Positions 36,479 to 46,425 of a stretch of DNA of 64,000 nucleotides are shown here, piece by piece. How positions within the stretch are numbered: position 1 is the stretch's first letter; each line of letters begins with the position of its first letter. The notes under the pieces were generated by a model, which was not told the origin of the DNA, made no database searches, and saw only the letters and a program-made list of their open reading frames with translations. The stretch covers positions 2,136,709 to 2,200,708 of the forward strand of contig CP043547.1 of NCBI GenBank assembly GCA_009664345.1, read 5' to 3'. Both the position numbers and the translations under genes were made by a program. This DNA comes from Planctomycetales bacterium 10988. Lineage in GTDB: Bacteria; Planctomycetota; Planctomycetia; Pirellulales; Pb10988.

Positions 36479-37474
36479 TTATTTTTCAAAGACAGCGGGA
36501 GCGACTTTGATCGTTCCCAGATCAAGCGTTTGACCCGGTTCCAATTTGATCGTCTTGCGGCCTCGTTCCCAACCATCAATATCGAGATAGCCGGCTTTTT
36601 CTTGCCAAAGACGAAATTCAATTTCTTCTCCGGTCGGAACCAAAGCAATTTCAAACGCCCCTTCTTGATTGGTGGCCGCGGCATAAGGATTGTCTCGGGG
36701 GAAAATCCAAGCTTTCATCCAAGGGTGGATATTGCAGGTAACCGGAATCGGCACAGGTTGTTCACGATTAAACTTGTGGGTGATCTCCGAATCAGCCGGC
36801 AACAATGGGTTGATCGCTTCGTCGCCAAATGGGCTGATCGCGGCGTTATGCGAAACGGGATCACTGTTAAGAATACGCACATCTTGTCCAGTACGGACCA
36901 ACGAAACATGAGACAAAAATTCACAATGTTCTTGGTCAAAGACATACGGTTCCAAGGCCGAGGCATCTTCCAAACTCGGGTGAATTTTAGAAACGTCTTT
37001 GGCAAAGATCACCACATTGGCGATTCCACCATCTTCGGAAACGATCAACTCTTTGTCGAGAATGTCATGATGCTCGCAAGCTTCGGCGTCTTTACCTTGG
37101 GTATCCATAGCTTCACGGGCCGGAGGATCGCCATCATAGACGAATTTTCCAACAATTTTTCCCCAAGCGGGATCGGAATTTTCTTCTTCTTTCTCGTCGC
37201 TGGATTCTTCTTTTTCGTCTTCCTTGGCAGCGACCATTTCTTCTTTGGGTGCATCTTCGGTAGCTTCCGCCGTTTCTTCAGGAGCGGCAGGTTCTTCTTC
37301 CGGAGCCTTTTCTTCCTCTTCTTCTACTTCACGATAGGCAGATTCATCTTCTACCGGAGGAGGAGCCGGAGTATTGTTGCAACCAAAGGTCACGACCGCC
37401 ATTAACATCATGGCTGGGAGCAGAAGACGCTGCAAAGGGGACTGAAAATTTGCAACTGTCAAAGCAATGTTCAT
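36479..37474 (-). CDS. cupredoxin-like lipoprotein with acidic linker
   Basis: 331 residues. Lipoprotein signal VVTFGC (cysteine near residue 32), then about 75 residues very rich in glutamate. The folded domain has the type-1 copper ligand pattern: SHNAAISPFG, and further on VTCNIHPWMKAW, giving His, Cys, His and Met. A carboxypeptidase-regulatory-like strand set closes it. It is likely an outer-face copper electron carrier for the oxidase. The ATG at 37474 has AAGGAAT eight bases upstream. It is the first gene of the oxidase block. Confidence 0.8.
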   Translation of the reverse strand: MNIALTVANFQSPLQRLLLPAMMLMAVVTFGCNNTPAPPPVEDESAYREVEEEEEKAPEEEPAAPEETAEATEDAPKEEMVAAKEDEKEESSDEKEEENSDPAWGKIVGKFVYDGDPPAREAMDTQGKDAEACEHHDILDKELIVSEDGGIANVVIFAKDVSKIHPSLEDASALEPYVFDQEHCEFLSHVSLVRTGQDVRILNSDPVSHNAAISPFGDEAINPLLPADSEITHKFNREQPVPIPVTCNIHPWMKAWIFPRDNPYAAATNQEGAFEIALVPTGEEIEFRLWQEKAGYLDIDGWERGRKTIKLEPGQTLDLGTIKVAPAVFEK

Positions 37475-37926
37475 ACAATGATTCCTTGGAGGGCTATAGG
37501 AGGAGGTGTCAACGAGGACCAACAATGACGACTTTTCAAATAATCATTTCAAAAAGCCAACTGATAATACATGACGTTGTGTACTCGAATGAATGAAACA
37601 ATCTCCTCAGTATACTAATACAACCAGGGTTAGGGCAAACCTCCCCTAGAGGAAGAATCGTTCGTTCTGAAAATTTTCCCAGAAAAAAGAGCGAGCCGAG
37701 CCTATCAAATCAATAATATGGGTTAGTCGTTTCGTTCAACAAAATCAGGCCGTGACGAGGTCCCGATTTCCGACAACCAAAGAACAAGATGGTTGACAAA
37801 ACTTTTCCGCACGAAACACTCTTGAATTGTACTCCAATCGGCAACAAACTTCAGCAATCTCAAGTGCGGTAAATCGTCTCATCATACCATCGACTAATCC
37901 ATATCGCCAACAGGAGGCGACTTTTA
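37475..37926. other. divergent intergenic region, oxidase locus / D-glutamate cyclase-like gene
   Basis: About 450 bases that must hold promoters for both directions. GGAGG lies nine bases before the plus-strand gene. No RNA gene, terminator or clear promoter pair was recognised. Confidence 0.5.
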
Positions 37927-38919
37927 ATGAATGCACTCTCGGATTCTGTCCTTCGTCAACTCGAAGAAACCATCTGGCAGGACCCTGGCAACCGGGCTCT
38001 CCTGGGCAATCCGACGATTCAGGCTTGGCTGAAAAAGCAAAACGGCCTTCAGCGGGCTGCGGAACGATTGGCAGATTCCCCGACTGGCTTGGGGATTGTA
38101 ACCGGCTTTTGCATCACATCCGTGAATCCTCCTATTTGCGAAACCGATGGCCCCAGTGGTGCGTTGGTCTTGGGATATCTCTGCGAACAGCTGAAAATTC
38201 CCTATGCTTTTGTTACCGATTGTTTTGCGAAAGGCGTGATGCAAGTAGGTTGCGATTGGCTAGGCTTGCAACCACTAGGTGTCTTTAGCTGCCCCATAGA
38301 AAGGAGCGAAGGAGAGAAATGGCTCCAAGATTTTTTAACTCAATCGCCCTACTCTTCTTGGGATTGGTTGGCGATCGAACGAGCAGGACCAAGCCATCAA
38401 TCTGCTTCAATTAATGGCTTCCAACATGACACTCCTGAGGAAGATTGGAATCAGCCTCATTCCATGCGAGGAAACATTTTAACGGATTGGACGGCACCTT
38501 TACATCTTCTTTTTGAAAGTCAAAGCATTCAGAACAAAAGGATGACGATCGGCATCGCCGACGGGGGAAATGAAATCGGTTGCGGTTTGTTGCCGTGGGA
38601 GGGACTTTGTGAGGCATTAACCCCAGAACTCGCAGCAAAAATTGCCTGTCGCATTTCGACCGAAGCTCTGATTCTAGCAGGAGTTAGCAACTGGGGTGGG
38701 TTTGCCCTGGCGGCTGCAACCTGCCACTTACGTGACGAAAAGCATCTATTGAAAGATTGGACGCCATCGTTTGAACAAGAGCTAATCGAAGCACTTGTCA
38801 AGCAAGGCGGGGCTGTCGATGCTGGAAGACGATCGCGTACCGCGAACGTAGATGGATTGAGCCAAGCGGATTACTTGGCTCCTTATCTTCAGATACGAAA
38901 ATCCATCGGCTTGGCTTAG
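37927..38919 (+). CDS. DUF4392 / D-glutamate cyclase-like protein
   Basis: 330 residues. Matches the D-glutamate cyclase C-terminal-like family by GIVTGFCI..NPPICETDGPSGALVL (about 58-82) and IGIADGGNEIGCG (about 205-217). A nucleotide-like glycine pattern in TDGPSGA and the acidic DGGNE pair are the visible active-site candidates. The eukaryotic relative converts D-glutamate to 5-oxo-D-proline; activity here is inferred. GGAGG nine bases before the ATG supports the start. It stands alone, converging on rpmJ. Confidence 0.8.
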   Translation: MNALSDSVLRQLEETIWQDPGNRALLGNPTIQAWLKKQNGLQRAAERLADSPTGLGIVTGFCITSVNPPICETDGPSGALVLGYLCEQLKIPYAFVTDCFAKGVMQVGCDWLGLQPLGVFSCPIERSEGEKWLQDFLTQSPYSSWDWLAIERAGPSHQSASINGFQHDTPEEDWNQPHSMRGNILTDWTAPLHLLFESQSIQNKRMTIGIADGGNEIGCGLLPWEGLCEALTPELAAKIACRISTEALILAGVSNWGGFALAAATCHLRDEKHLLKDWTPSFEQELIEALVKQGGAVDAGRRSRTANVDGLSQADYLAPYLQIRKSIGLA

Positions 38920-38945
38920 ACAAACCCAACACCGAATCCGTTTTA

Positions 38946-39098
38946 TTAACGTCGGCCACGCTTGGACTTACAACCACCTTGGCGGACTTTGAAGCGGGGA
39001 TTGCTTTTGCAAATGACGTAAATTCGACCTTTACGGCGAACGACTTGGCAATCCGGGTGGCGGTATTTCAACGATCCAATGGAAGAAACAACTTTCAT
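38946..39098 (-). CDS. rpmJ: 50S ribosomal protein L36, alternative type
   Basis: 50 residues: [40 protein letters not shown]. The sequence has the '[29 protein letters not shown]' form of the longer L36 group. The first cysteine (C17) and C33 remain, but the full four-residue C-x2-C/C-x4-H zinc site of classical L36 is not complete, as is usual for this form. GAGG lies eight bases before the ATG. Confidence 0.93.
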   Translation of the reverse strand: MKVVSSIGSLKYRHPDCQVVRRKGRIYVICKSNPRFKVRQGGCKSKRGRR

Positions 39099-39271
39099 CA
39101 CATTATCCTCATTAAGCGTATGCGAATTTCGCACAGATGATTGTTCTGGAAGGAACCTATTTTAGGGATCTTTGAGAGCTTCACAAGGGGGCTTTTGCAA
39201 CTCTCGCCCTCTTTTCACAAGAATCAACCTTACCTCAGTTGGTTCTCTTGCTTCCAATCAACTTAATCCCT

Positions 39272-42200
39272 TTAAGATTGTGGGTTATATCCCAAGGTCG
39301 GCGAAAGCCAGCGTTCGATCTGTTCGACCGACATCCCTTTTCGCTGGGCGTAGTTCTCCACCTGATCTTTGCCGATGCGATCCACAGCAAAATAACAGCT
39401 TTCCGGATGGGCAAAATATAGCCCTGAAACGGAAGCCGCCGGATACATTGCAAAGTGTTCGGTTAGCTTAATTCCTGTATTGGATTCAACTTGCATCAAG
39501 TCAAAGAGCGTTCGCTTTTCGGTATGGTCCGGGCAGGCAGGATAGCCGGGAGCCGGTCGGATGCCGCGATATTTCTCAGCGATGAGGTCCTCGTTACTGA
39601 ATTCTTCCTCACGCCCATAACCCCAATCCTGGCGAGCGGCCGCATGGAGTTTTTCCGCAAAGGCTTCCGCCAAACGATCCGCGAGGGCTTGAATCATAAT
39701 CTTTCGATAGTCGTCATGATCGGCTTGGGCGGCGGCAATTAACGGTTCAATTCCGATTCCAGTCGTGACGGCAAAAGCCCCTAAATAATCAAGCCGACCA
39801 CTATCTTTAGGAGCAATGAAGTCCGCCAAGGCATAATGCGGAGCTTCAGTGCGACGTTCCCACTGTTGCCGGAGCGTATGGAAGCGGGTTAGCTCTTCCG
39901 ATTTCGATTCATCCGTAAAGAGGACAATGTCATCCCCTTCACTGTGTGCCGGCCAGAAACCATAGACCCCGTTGGCTTGCAGAGCATTCTTTTCCACAAT
40001 TTCTTGCAAAATCTGCTGGGCGGAATTGAAAAGGTCTCTGGCCTGCGGGCCGACTTTTTTATCGTCGAAAATGCGGGGATATTTTCCTCGAAGTTCCCAA
40101 GTCATGAAAAATGGCGACCAATCGATAAAAGGCACCAACTCCGCCAAGGGATAATTCGACAAGATTTTTTTCCCGGTAAATTCCGGCTTATTCAGCTCAA
40201 CCGCATCCCAATCGCAAGTGAATTTATTCGCAACCGCTTCTTCATAAGAGATCAGCGCCCGTTGCTGTTTCTTTGCAAAAGAAGCGACCTCACTCACTTG
40301 GCGGCTGGCATTCGCGATGAGGAAATCTTCCTTTCGCTCCTTGCTCATCAAGCTATCGACCACCCCGACACTTCGCGAGGCATCCAGAACATGGACCGTT
40401 CCATGTCGATAAGCCGGCGCAATTTTCACGGCGGTGTGTTTGGCACTCGTGGTTGCTCCGCCGATCAAAAGAGGAACCGTAAAGTCAAGCCGTTGCATCT
40501 CTTGCGCGACATAGACCATTTCATCCAGGCTCGGCGTAATCAGCCCGCTGAGACCGATAATATCGACTTGTTCTTTCTTGGCGGTTTCCAAAATCTTTTC
40601 ACAAGGGACCATCACGCCGAGGTCGATGATCTCATAATTGTTACAGCCCAGAACGACGCCGACGATGTTCTTGCCAATGTCGTGGACATCTCCTTTGACG
40701 GTAGCCAGAAGGACTTTGCCGCGACCGGAAGTATCGTCACTCTCATCCTTTTCTTCTTCCATAAAAGGGAGCAAGTAAGCGACGGCTTTTTTCATAACCC
40801 GAGCACTTTTCACGACTTGCGGCAGGAACATCTTTCCTTCGCCGAAGAGGTCCCCGACAATCGACATGCCATCCATCAAGGGGCCTTCGATGATATTCAG
40901 GCACTTTGCAAAGTCACCGGACTGGCGGGCTTCCTCCACATCTTGCTCAATATAATCGGCGATCCCATGAACGAGGGCATGGGCGATTCGCTCGGAAAGC
41001 GGTTTTTCTCGCCATTCGTTAACTTGCTTTTGGTCTTTCTTTTTCGTCTGGACCGTTGCCGCAAAATCGACGAGTCGTTCGGTGGCATCGGGACGACGGT
41101 CGAAGAGGACATCCTCGATCATCTCACGAAGCGTCGGATCAAGATCATCGTAAACCGCTAATTGTCCAGCATTTACGATCCCCATATCCATCCCAGCCTT
41201 CACGGCATGATAGAGAAACGCGGAGTGCATCGCCTCACGAACCCCATCATTTCCCCGGAAAGAGAACGAAATATTGCTGACCCCGCCGGAGACCTTTGCT
41301 CCAGGGCAGACTTCTTTGATCTTCCGAGTAGCTTCGATGAAGTTGATTGCATATTGATTGTGCTCTTCGATCCCCGTGGCAACGGTCAAAATGTTCGGAT
41401 CGAAGATAATGTCTTCTGGAGGGAAGCCGATGGTCTGCGTGAGGAGATCATAAGAACGCTTGCAGATATCGACTTTGTGCTGCATTTCGGTGGCCTGGCC
41501 CTCTTCATCGAAAGCCATAATCACAACGGCAGCGCCATATTGTCGGCAGAGTCGGGCCTTTTCGAGAAACTCCGCTTCGCCTTCTTTCAAGCTGATCGAG
41601 TTGACAATCGGCTTGCCTTGGACACATTTCAACCCCGCTTCGAGGACCGACCATTTCGAACTGTCGATCATAATCGGGACGCGGCTGATATCCGGTTCGG
41701 CGGCAATCAGATTGAGGAACGTCTGCATCACCTTTTCACTATCGATCAGCCCTTCATCCATATTGATGTCGATAATATTGGCCCCGTTTTCAACTTGCTG
41801 GCGGGCAACCGAAAGGGCCTCTTCATATTTCTCTTCGCGAATCAGTCGGGCGAATTTCCGCGAACCAGTGATGTTGGTCCGCTCCCCGATCATCAGGAAA
41901 TTGCTTTCCGGACGGACAGTCAATGCCTGAAGTCCGCTGTAGGAAGAGAGTTGCGTCTTTTTCTTAATGCGGCGAGGTTCGACATCTTTGAGGGCTTCGG
42001 CGATCGCTTGTATATGACCGGGCGAAGAACCACAGCATCCCCCGACCACATTCACCCAACCGAGTTCGGCGAATTCGCGGATTCGCTCGGCCATCGCCTT
42101 GGGAGTCATATCGTATTCCCCAAAGGCATTCGGCAAACCGGCATTCGGATGGCAAGTGATATAAGTCGAAGAAGCGGTCGCCATTTCTTGCAAATAAGGC

Positions 42201-42991
42201 CGCATTTTGTCCGGACCAAAGGCACAGTTCAGGCCCACGCTAAATAAAGGAGCATGTTTGATCGAAGTCCAAAAGGCATCGATCGTTTGTCCGGTCATCG
42301 TGGTCATGCTATTTCCGCTCGGATCGGTGACCGTGAGCGAAGTCATTACCGGCAGCCAGATATCGTTGTCGCGGAAATATTGAGAAATGGCAAAGAGACA
42401 AGCCTTCAAATTGAGCGTATCGAAAACCGTTTCAGGCATCAGAATATCGACACCGCCGGCAACCAGCCCATCGATTTGTTCATAATAGGCGTCGCGCATC
42501 TCTTCAAAAGTGACATCGCGATAGCCGGGGTCTTGGACTTTGGGCGAAATAGACAAGGTTTTATTCGTCGGACCAATCGCTCCCGCCACGAAGCGAGGGG
42601 TATCCGGATCGATGGCCATCATGCGATCCACCGCCCGGCGGGCACATTGGGCCGCAGCTATATTCAACTCACGAGCCAGGTCTTCCAATTGATAATCGGC
42701 CTGCGAAATCCGGGTGGAGTTGAATGTATTCGTCTCCACGATATGAGCACCCGCACTCAAATATTGATAATGGATCTCTTCGATCGCCTCGGGTTTGGTC
42801 ATGCAGAGAAGATCGTTATTTCCCTTCAATTGCGGAGCAGGATGATCGACGAACTGCGTTCCGCGAAAATCCGGTTCCTCTAATTTCAAGGTTTGAATCA
42901 TCGTCCCCATTGCACCATCAAGAACCAGAATTTGTTCTTGGGCAATGTCTTTGAGCAGATGTTGAGAACGACCGAGGCTGGAAACCGACAT
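39272..42991 (-). CDS. metH: cobalamin-dependent methionine synthase
   Basis: 1239 residues with all four modules. The homocysteine domain has the zinc motif [13 protein letters not shown] (about 320-332). The methyltetrahydrofolate domain starts near [13 protein letters not shown] (about 370). The cobalamin cap and binding domains contain [16 protein letters not shown] with the D-x-H-x2-G ligand (about 775-790). The reactivation domain has [15 protein letters not shown] (about 1170-1184). It makes methionine from homocysteine. GGGAGG lies seven bases before the ATG. No cobalamin riboswitch was recognised in the leader. Confidence 0.97.
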   Translation of the reverse strand: MSVSSLGRSQHLLKDIAQEQILVLDGAMGTMIQTLKLEEPDFRGTQFVDHPAPQLKGNNDLLCMTKPEAIEEIHYQYLSAGAHIVETNTFNSTRISQADYQLEDLARELNIAAAQCARRAVDRMMAIDPDTPRFVAGAIGPTNKTLSISPKVQDPGYRDVTFEEMRDAYYEQIDGLVAGGVDILMPETVFDTLNLKACLFAISQYFRDNDIWLPVMTSLTVTDPSGNSMTTMTGQTIDAFWTSIKHAPLFSVGLNCAFGPDKMRPYLQEMATASSTYITCHPNAGLPNAFGEYDMTPKAMAERIREFAELGWVNVVGGCCGSSPGHIQAIAEALKDVEPRRIKKKTQLSSYSGLQALTVRPESNFLMIGERTNITGSRKFARLIREEKYEEALSVARQQVENGANIIDINMDEGLIDSEKVMQTFLNLIAAEPDISRVPIMIDSSKWSVLEAGLKCVQGKPIVNSISLKEGEAEFLEKARLCRQYGAAVVIMAFDEEGQATEMQHKVDICKRSYDLLTQTIGFPPEDIIFDPNILTVATGIEEHNQYAINFIEATRKIKEVCPGAKVSGGVSNISFSFRGNDGVREAMHSAFLYHAVKAGMDMGIVNAGQLAVYDDLDPTLREMIEDVLFDRRPDATERLVDFAATVQTKKKDQKQVNEWREKPLSERIAHALVHGIADYIEQDVEEARQSGDFAKCLNIIEGPLMDGMSIVGDLFGEGKMFLPQVVKSARVMKKAVAYLLPFMEEEKDESDDTSGRGKVLLATVKGDVHDIGKNIVGVVLGCNNYEIIDLGVMVPCEKILETAKKEQVDIIGLSGLITPSLDEMVYVAQEMQRLDFTVPLLIGGATTSAKHTAVKIAPAYRHGTVHVLDASRSVGVVDSLMSKERKEDFLIANASRQVSEVASFAKKQQRALISYEEAVANKFTCDWDAVELNKPEFTGKKILSNYPLAELVPFIDWSPFFMTWELRGKYPRIFDDKKVGPQARDLFNSAQQILQEIVEKNALQANGVYGFWPAHSEGDDIVLFTDESKSEELTRFHTLRQQWERRTEAPHYALADFIAPKDSGRLDYLGAFAVTTGIGIEPLIAAAQADHDDYRKIMIQALADRLAEAFAEKLHAAARQDWGYGREEEFSNEDLIAEKYRGIRPAPGYPACPDHTEKRTLFDLMQVESNTGIKLTEHFAMYPAASVSGLYFAHPESCYFAVDRIGKDQVENYAQRKGMSVEQIERWLSPTLGYNPQS

Positions 42992-43614
42992 AGAAGACCC
43001 TCCCTGTCGTGGTCAGGATCAGGATAGAGAAACGAGCAGGTTCAAGACCCTGCTGGCCGAATCCTTGGCTGAATGTGAAAGCATTTGAAGATCACTTCCA
43101 CACATGAAATAAACGTAAGTATGTCAAAACCTTCTTTTTCCGACAAGGGAGGATTGAACGATCTGGGCAAAACAGGTGAGATCATGCTGTCCAAACAAAC
43201 CTTCTTGAATAGAAGTATTGAATAACAACTTTGGAATCGAAGTGATCTGCTACGCTTGCATTGAAGTCGCTGCAGAAAAGCCTCATTAGCATTTAGACAC
43301 GGCTCTCACTGGCTAAGTTCACAGCATTAACAATCATCTATTCTCTGCATCCTTCTTTAAATCACCATTCCTATTATCCTACACAATCAAAAAAGATTTC
43401 CTGTCAAGGAAATTTGACACAATACTCAAGACCCGACCCCTATGCGGACGATATTACGACCATCCCTGCAATTCAGGCTGATAAAACATCTGAAGGAAGG
43501 GGCTAGGAAGCGAACACAGCCAAACCATGAAGTGCCTTCGGGCTGCAAGGCGATTGCAAAGAAATGCCAAGCACTCATGGATCACGAGATGCAAAACGTT
43601 TGCGGGAGCAAACC
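42992..43614. other. long divergent intergenic region upstream of metH
   Basis: 623 bases without a recognisable gene. Toward metH there is a small hairpin, GCAGG and CCTGC around an 8-base loop (about 43036-43053). A perfect 7-bp inverted repeat with 4-base loop (ATTTCCT-GTCA-AGGAAAT) lies at 43396-43413 and may be an operator. The 3' portion leads into the acidic membrane protein gene. Confidence 0.55.
43396..43413. repeat. perfect 7-bp inverted repeat, possible operator
   Basis: ATTTCCT and AGGAAAT flank GTCA. It lies about 200 bases before the acidic membrane protein start and about 400 before metH. Its role is unknown. Confidence 0.4.
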
Positions 43615-44949
43615 ATGACTTTCACTCCCGAGGGGACACGTCCGGCAGAATCTCGAGATTCCGCTTCCCCAGCGGCACCGAAACTTGAACAGTTGCTGGA
43701 ATCAAGGCAAGTCCTCATGCGGTTGCCCCATTTAAACGGCTCGATGGAAGAAACGATTTCGGAACCCACCAGTGTTCAATCGCTGGTTAGTTTCGATGAA
43801 GAAGAGCTGGCCATTGAGGAAAGCCTCGTTCCCGCAGTGACGCCGAGTACCTCGGAAACCGTTCGCGAAACAATCGACGAACCTGCTGAGATGATCGCGG
43901 AAGAAGTTGAAGCAGAGGAAGCGATCGTTGAAGAAATTCCTCACCTCGAACCAAAATTAATCATCGAAGAAAAACCATCGGCCAAACCGACGACCTCCTT
44001 GGTCGATTTCGATGAGGAAGAAACAGAGGACCCCGTCAATGAAATGGAAGAGGAAGTCTCAGAGTCTCTGATTGATCTTCCTCTAATTCCCAATGTCGAG
44101 TTGAATACAGAACCGAGTGAGGAACCCGCCGCCGAAACAGAAGCGGAGGAAGAATCGCTCGTTGAGGAAACCCTGGTTACCCATTGCGAGAAGCCTGCTG
44201 AAGTTGACATGCTTCCCGTCTCCACCACTCCTCATATTTCCACGAAGGGAGAAGGCGTGGACAACAACTGGAAATCCAAAGTCACGACTCACTTGAAGAC
44301 GGTCACCACCACCGTCACCAAGGTCCAAGTGCTGAAACGAATTGTTCCTGTCACGAAGCAGTTGGCAGCTGGGGCAGGCTCAGGTGTAAAAAAGATTCAA
44401 TGGAAGCGGGATGGGCTTTTGATTGGCGGACTCTGTGCCATGGTCGCCTTCGGCATCTTGGTCAGCCTCGACATGATGAAGGGTCCCGAAGCTGAAGTCG
44501 AACCGCAACCAGAAGAGAGTCTGGTCGAGACACCGTTCGAACTGCCTCCCGATTTCGACATGGAAGCCGGCGGCAACGAACCGGTGGTCGTCTTCCCCAC
44601 GAGCACGCCTCCTGCAGAATTGGACAACGCCTTGGAAGCCCCGTCTCCTTTGTTGGAAGAATCGAAGCCCGCTGCTGAACCCGCACCGGCTCCGGTCGCA
44701 GAGAACAAACCACCGAAGAGCGAAGTGAATCAACCTACGGAAACGGCCCCGGTCGCCGTCGCTCCGGCGGAACCAAACAACCCGGCCGGCGTCATTCCGA
44801 CCGAGGCAATGTCGGCGAATAACGTTCAAACCGCTTCCTTGGAAGTTCCCGCAGTCGAACCCGGTGTTGCTCGACTCAAAGGAATCATCGAGAGTGTCAC
44901 CCCTACGCGTGAGGCCCACTATGAGCCATACCGACCTGGCCTTCATTAA
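43615..44949 (+). CDS. acidic single-pass membrane protein of a putative polysaccharide locus
   Basis: 444 residues. The first ~210 residues are extremely glutamate-rich, with two related units SLVSFDEEE (about 57-65) and SLVDFDEEE (about 128-136). A basic linker (about 220-262) precedes one transmembrane helix (LLIGGLCAMVAFGILVSL, about 266-283). The rest is P/A/E-rich and presumably extracytoplasmic. The ATG at 43615 is chosen because GGGAG lies six bases upstream; an ATG at 43564 has none. It overlaps the next gene by 29 bases. I do not recognise a family; a Wzz-like partner or scaffold role is only inferred from context. Confidence 0.72.
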   Translation: MTFTPEGTRPAESRDSASPAAPKLEQLLESRQVLMRLPHLNGSMEETISEPTSVQSLVSFDEEELAIEESLVPAVTPSTSETVRETIDEPAEMIAEEVEAEEAIVEEIPHLEPKLIIEEKPSAKPTTSLVDFDEEETEDPVNEMEEEVSESLIDLPLIPNVELNTEPSEEPAAETEAEEESLVEETLVTHCEKPAEVDMLPVSTTPHISTKGEGVDNNWKSKVTTHLKTVTTTVTKVQVLKRIVPVTKQLAAGAGSGVKKIQWKRDGLLIGGLCAMVAFGILVSLDMMKGPEAEVEPQPEESLVETPFELPPDFDMEAGGNEPVVVFPTSTPPAELDNALEAPSPLLEESKPAAEPAPAPVAENKPPKSEVNQPTETAPVAVAPAEPNNPAGVIPTEAMSANNVQTASLEVPAVEPGVARLKGIIESVTPTREAHYEPYRPGLH

Positions 44950-46213
44950 GGCATATCAACCGGCCAAGCCGAACGCTTCTCAAGAAGTACCTGCGGAGCA
45001 ACCGGTTGAAGCTATCGCTCAAGAAGTCACGACGACTACTTCGAAGACCGAATCCAAACATATCGTGCATCGCTCTGAAAAGAGCTTGGCCGGTCCGCAC
45101 CACCATGTCGCTCCGGCCAGTGAAGAGGTCTTTTACGAAGAAGAGGTGACCGAAGAAACGATTCAAGCCGAAGTGGAAGCCGTCCATCAAGAGGAAGTAA
45201 TCGAATCCCCTCTCGATGCAAAAACTACTTTTGAAGAGTCGGAAGCGATCGAAACTTCGCAAGAAATCAACATTGAAGAAGAAGTCGCAACCGTTTCGGT
45301 GCAAACGGAAGAAGCGATCCTCGATCATACCGAATGTCTCAAGAGTCCGGCTGCGGCTCTCTTGACCCCGGATGAAACCGAACTTCTCTGTGGCAACGAC
45401 GCCCAGCTAGAAGCCGCCGCAGAACAGTTCGAAAAAGAACGGCATTCCGAAGAAGCGACTGCCGACGATGAAGATATCGAAGAAGTGGTCAATGAAGAGA
45501 AACCGACTTCGGCGAAATCTGCCGGAGTTGGGCGACTACAAGAACTTTCGCAAGCTCATCGCCAATCGAAGGTAGAAGCCGAGAATAAGGCCGAACTTAA
45601 GCTCGATGCGATTGAGGAAGGTCTTCTCGAAGTCGCGGAAGAAGATTATTCGCAAGTCGCCGAACTACTGATCAAGAACGCCAAAGAGGGAATTCGTACG
45701 GTCCTTGTTTCCGGCTGCACTCCGCAGGAAGGAAGCACCACGATTACGCTGACGCTCGGAGTGGCCTTGGCTCGGCTCGGTTGCCGTGTGGCCTTGGTCG
45801 ATGGACATTTTACTTCCCCCGGCTTGGCCTATCGCTGCCAGTTAGAAAACGAAACGGATTGGATTGACGTTCTTCAGGGCAAAGCTTCTTTGTCGGAAGC
45901 CCTCGTGCAACTTGGGTCCGACGAACTGGTGGTGCTACCCTTGAACGAACCACCTGAGGAACCGGCCCGTTGGGCGAATGAACCTCGCCTGCGTATGACC
46001 TTGGGCTTGCTGCGTCGAGACTACGACCTTGTCCTCGTCGATGGTGGACCTGCGACCGAGGCCCGACCGCGACCGATTGGCTGGCCGCAAGTGGATGCCG
46101 CGTTGTTAGTCTGCGATCACCAAACCACCAGCGGCGAACACTACCTCGAAGCCGAAGAAATCCTCCGCGATGCCGGCGTGAAACTTCTCGGAGTCGTGGA
46201 GAACTTCCGTTAA
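44921..46213 (+). CDS. CpsD/CapB-like P-loop protein lacking the Walker A lysine
   Basis: 430 residues. Residues about 20-240 are acidic and low in complexity, like the neighbouring membrane protein. The C-terminal 170 residues have the BY-kinase/MinD-like fold: GCTPQEGSTTITLTLG (about 265-280), Walker A' VALVDGHF (about 290-297) and Walker B LVLVDGG (about 371-377). In the P-loop the lysine expected in GxGKST is a serine, and no tyrosine cluster follows (it ends GVVENFR). A kinase activity is therefore doubtful. The ATG has GAGG six bases upstream, inside the preceding gene. Confidence 0.75.
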   Translation: MSHTDLAFIKAYQPAKPNASQEVPAEQPVEAIAQEVTTTTSKTESKHIVHRSEKSLAGPHHHVAPASEEVFYEEEVTEETIQAEVEAVHQEEVIESPLDAKTTFEESEAIETSQEINIEEEVATVSVQTEEAILDHTECLKSPAAALLTPDETELLCGNDAQLEAAAEQFEKERHSEEATADDEDIEEVVNEEKPTSAKSAGVGRLQELSQAHRQSKVEAENKAELKLDAIEEGLLEVAEEDYSQVAELLIKNAKEGIRTVLVSGCTPQEGSTTITLTLGVALARLGCRVALVDGHFTSPGLAYRCQLENETDWIDVLQGKASLSEALVQLGSDELVVLPLNEPPEEPARWANEPRLRMTLGLLRRDYDLVLVDGGPATEARPRPIGWPQVDAALLVCDHQTTSGEHYLEAEEILRDAGVKLLGVVENFR

Positions 46214-46251
46214 AGAATGATTGAGTTCGAGATCGATTACGAGAGATATAT

Positions 46252-46267
46252 AAAAAACACTTTTTAA
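46252..46267. repeat. dispersed quasi-palindrome after the P-loop gene
   Basis: AAAAAACACTTTTTAA, 38 bases after the stop codon of the P-loop gene. Confidence 0.5.
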
Positions 46268-46425
46268 TAGATGCTGCATGAGACTTCACCAGACCCGACC
46301 AAAACTCGGTAACGGAATCCTTTCATGCAACAGTGAATCAGTTTGATGCCATAACAACCCGATCTCGCAGCCGGATATCCAGTGTTGCGGGAAGCGTCGA
46401 GTTTGTTTCTCTGGGAGACCGAAAC

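Noticed and set aside
37745-37936. 63-codon minus-strand frame before the D-glutamate-cyclase-like gene
   Set aside because: It overlaps the start and Shine-Dalgarno of a well-supported gene and shows no features.
39944-42247. Two long plus-strand open frames (405 and 361 codons) opposite metH
   Set aside because: They lie wholly antisense to a gene with full MetH motifs; their translations show no domain and arise from codon bias of the real gene.
43615-46213. Possible frameshift splitting one acidic protein into two
   Set aside because: The second gene has its own ATG with GAGG six bases upstream and a distinct domain plan; an overlap with translational coupling explains the arrangement better.
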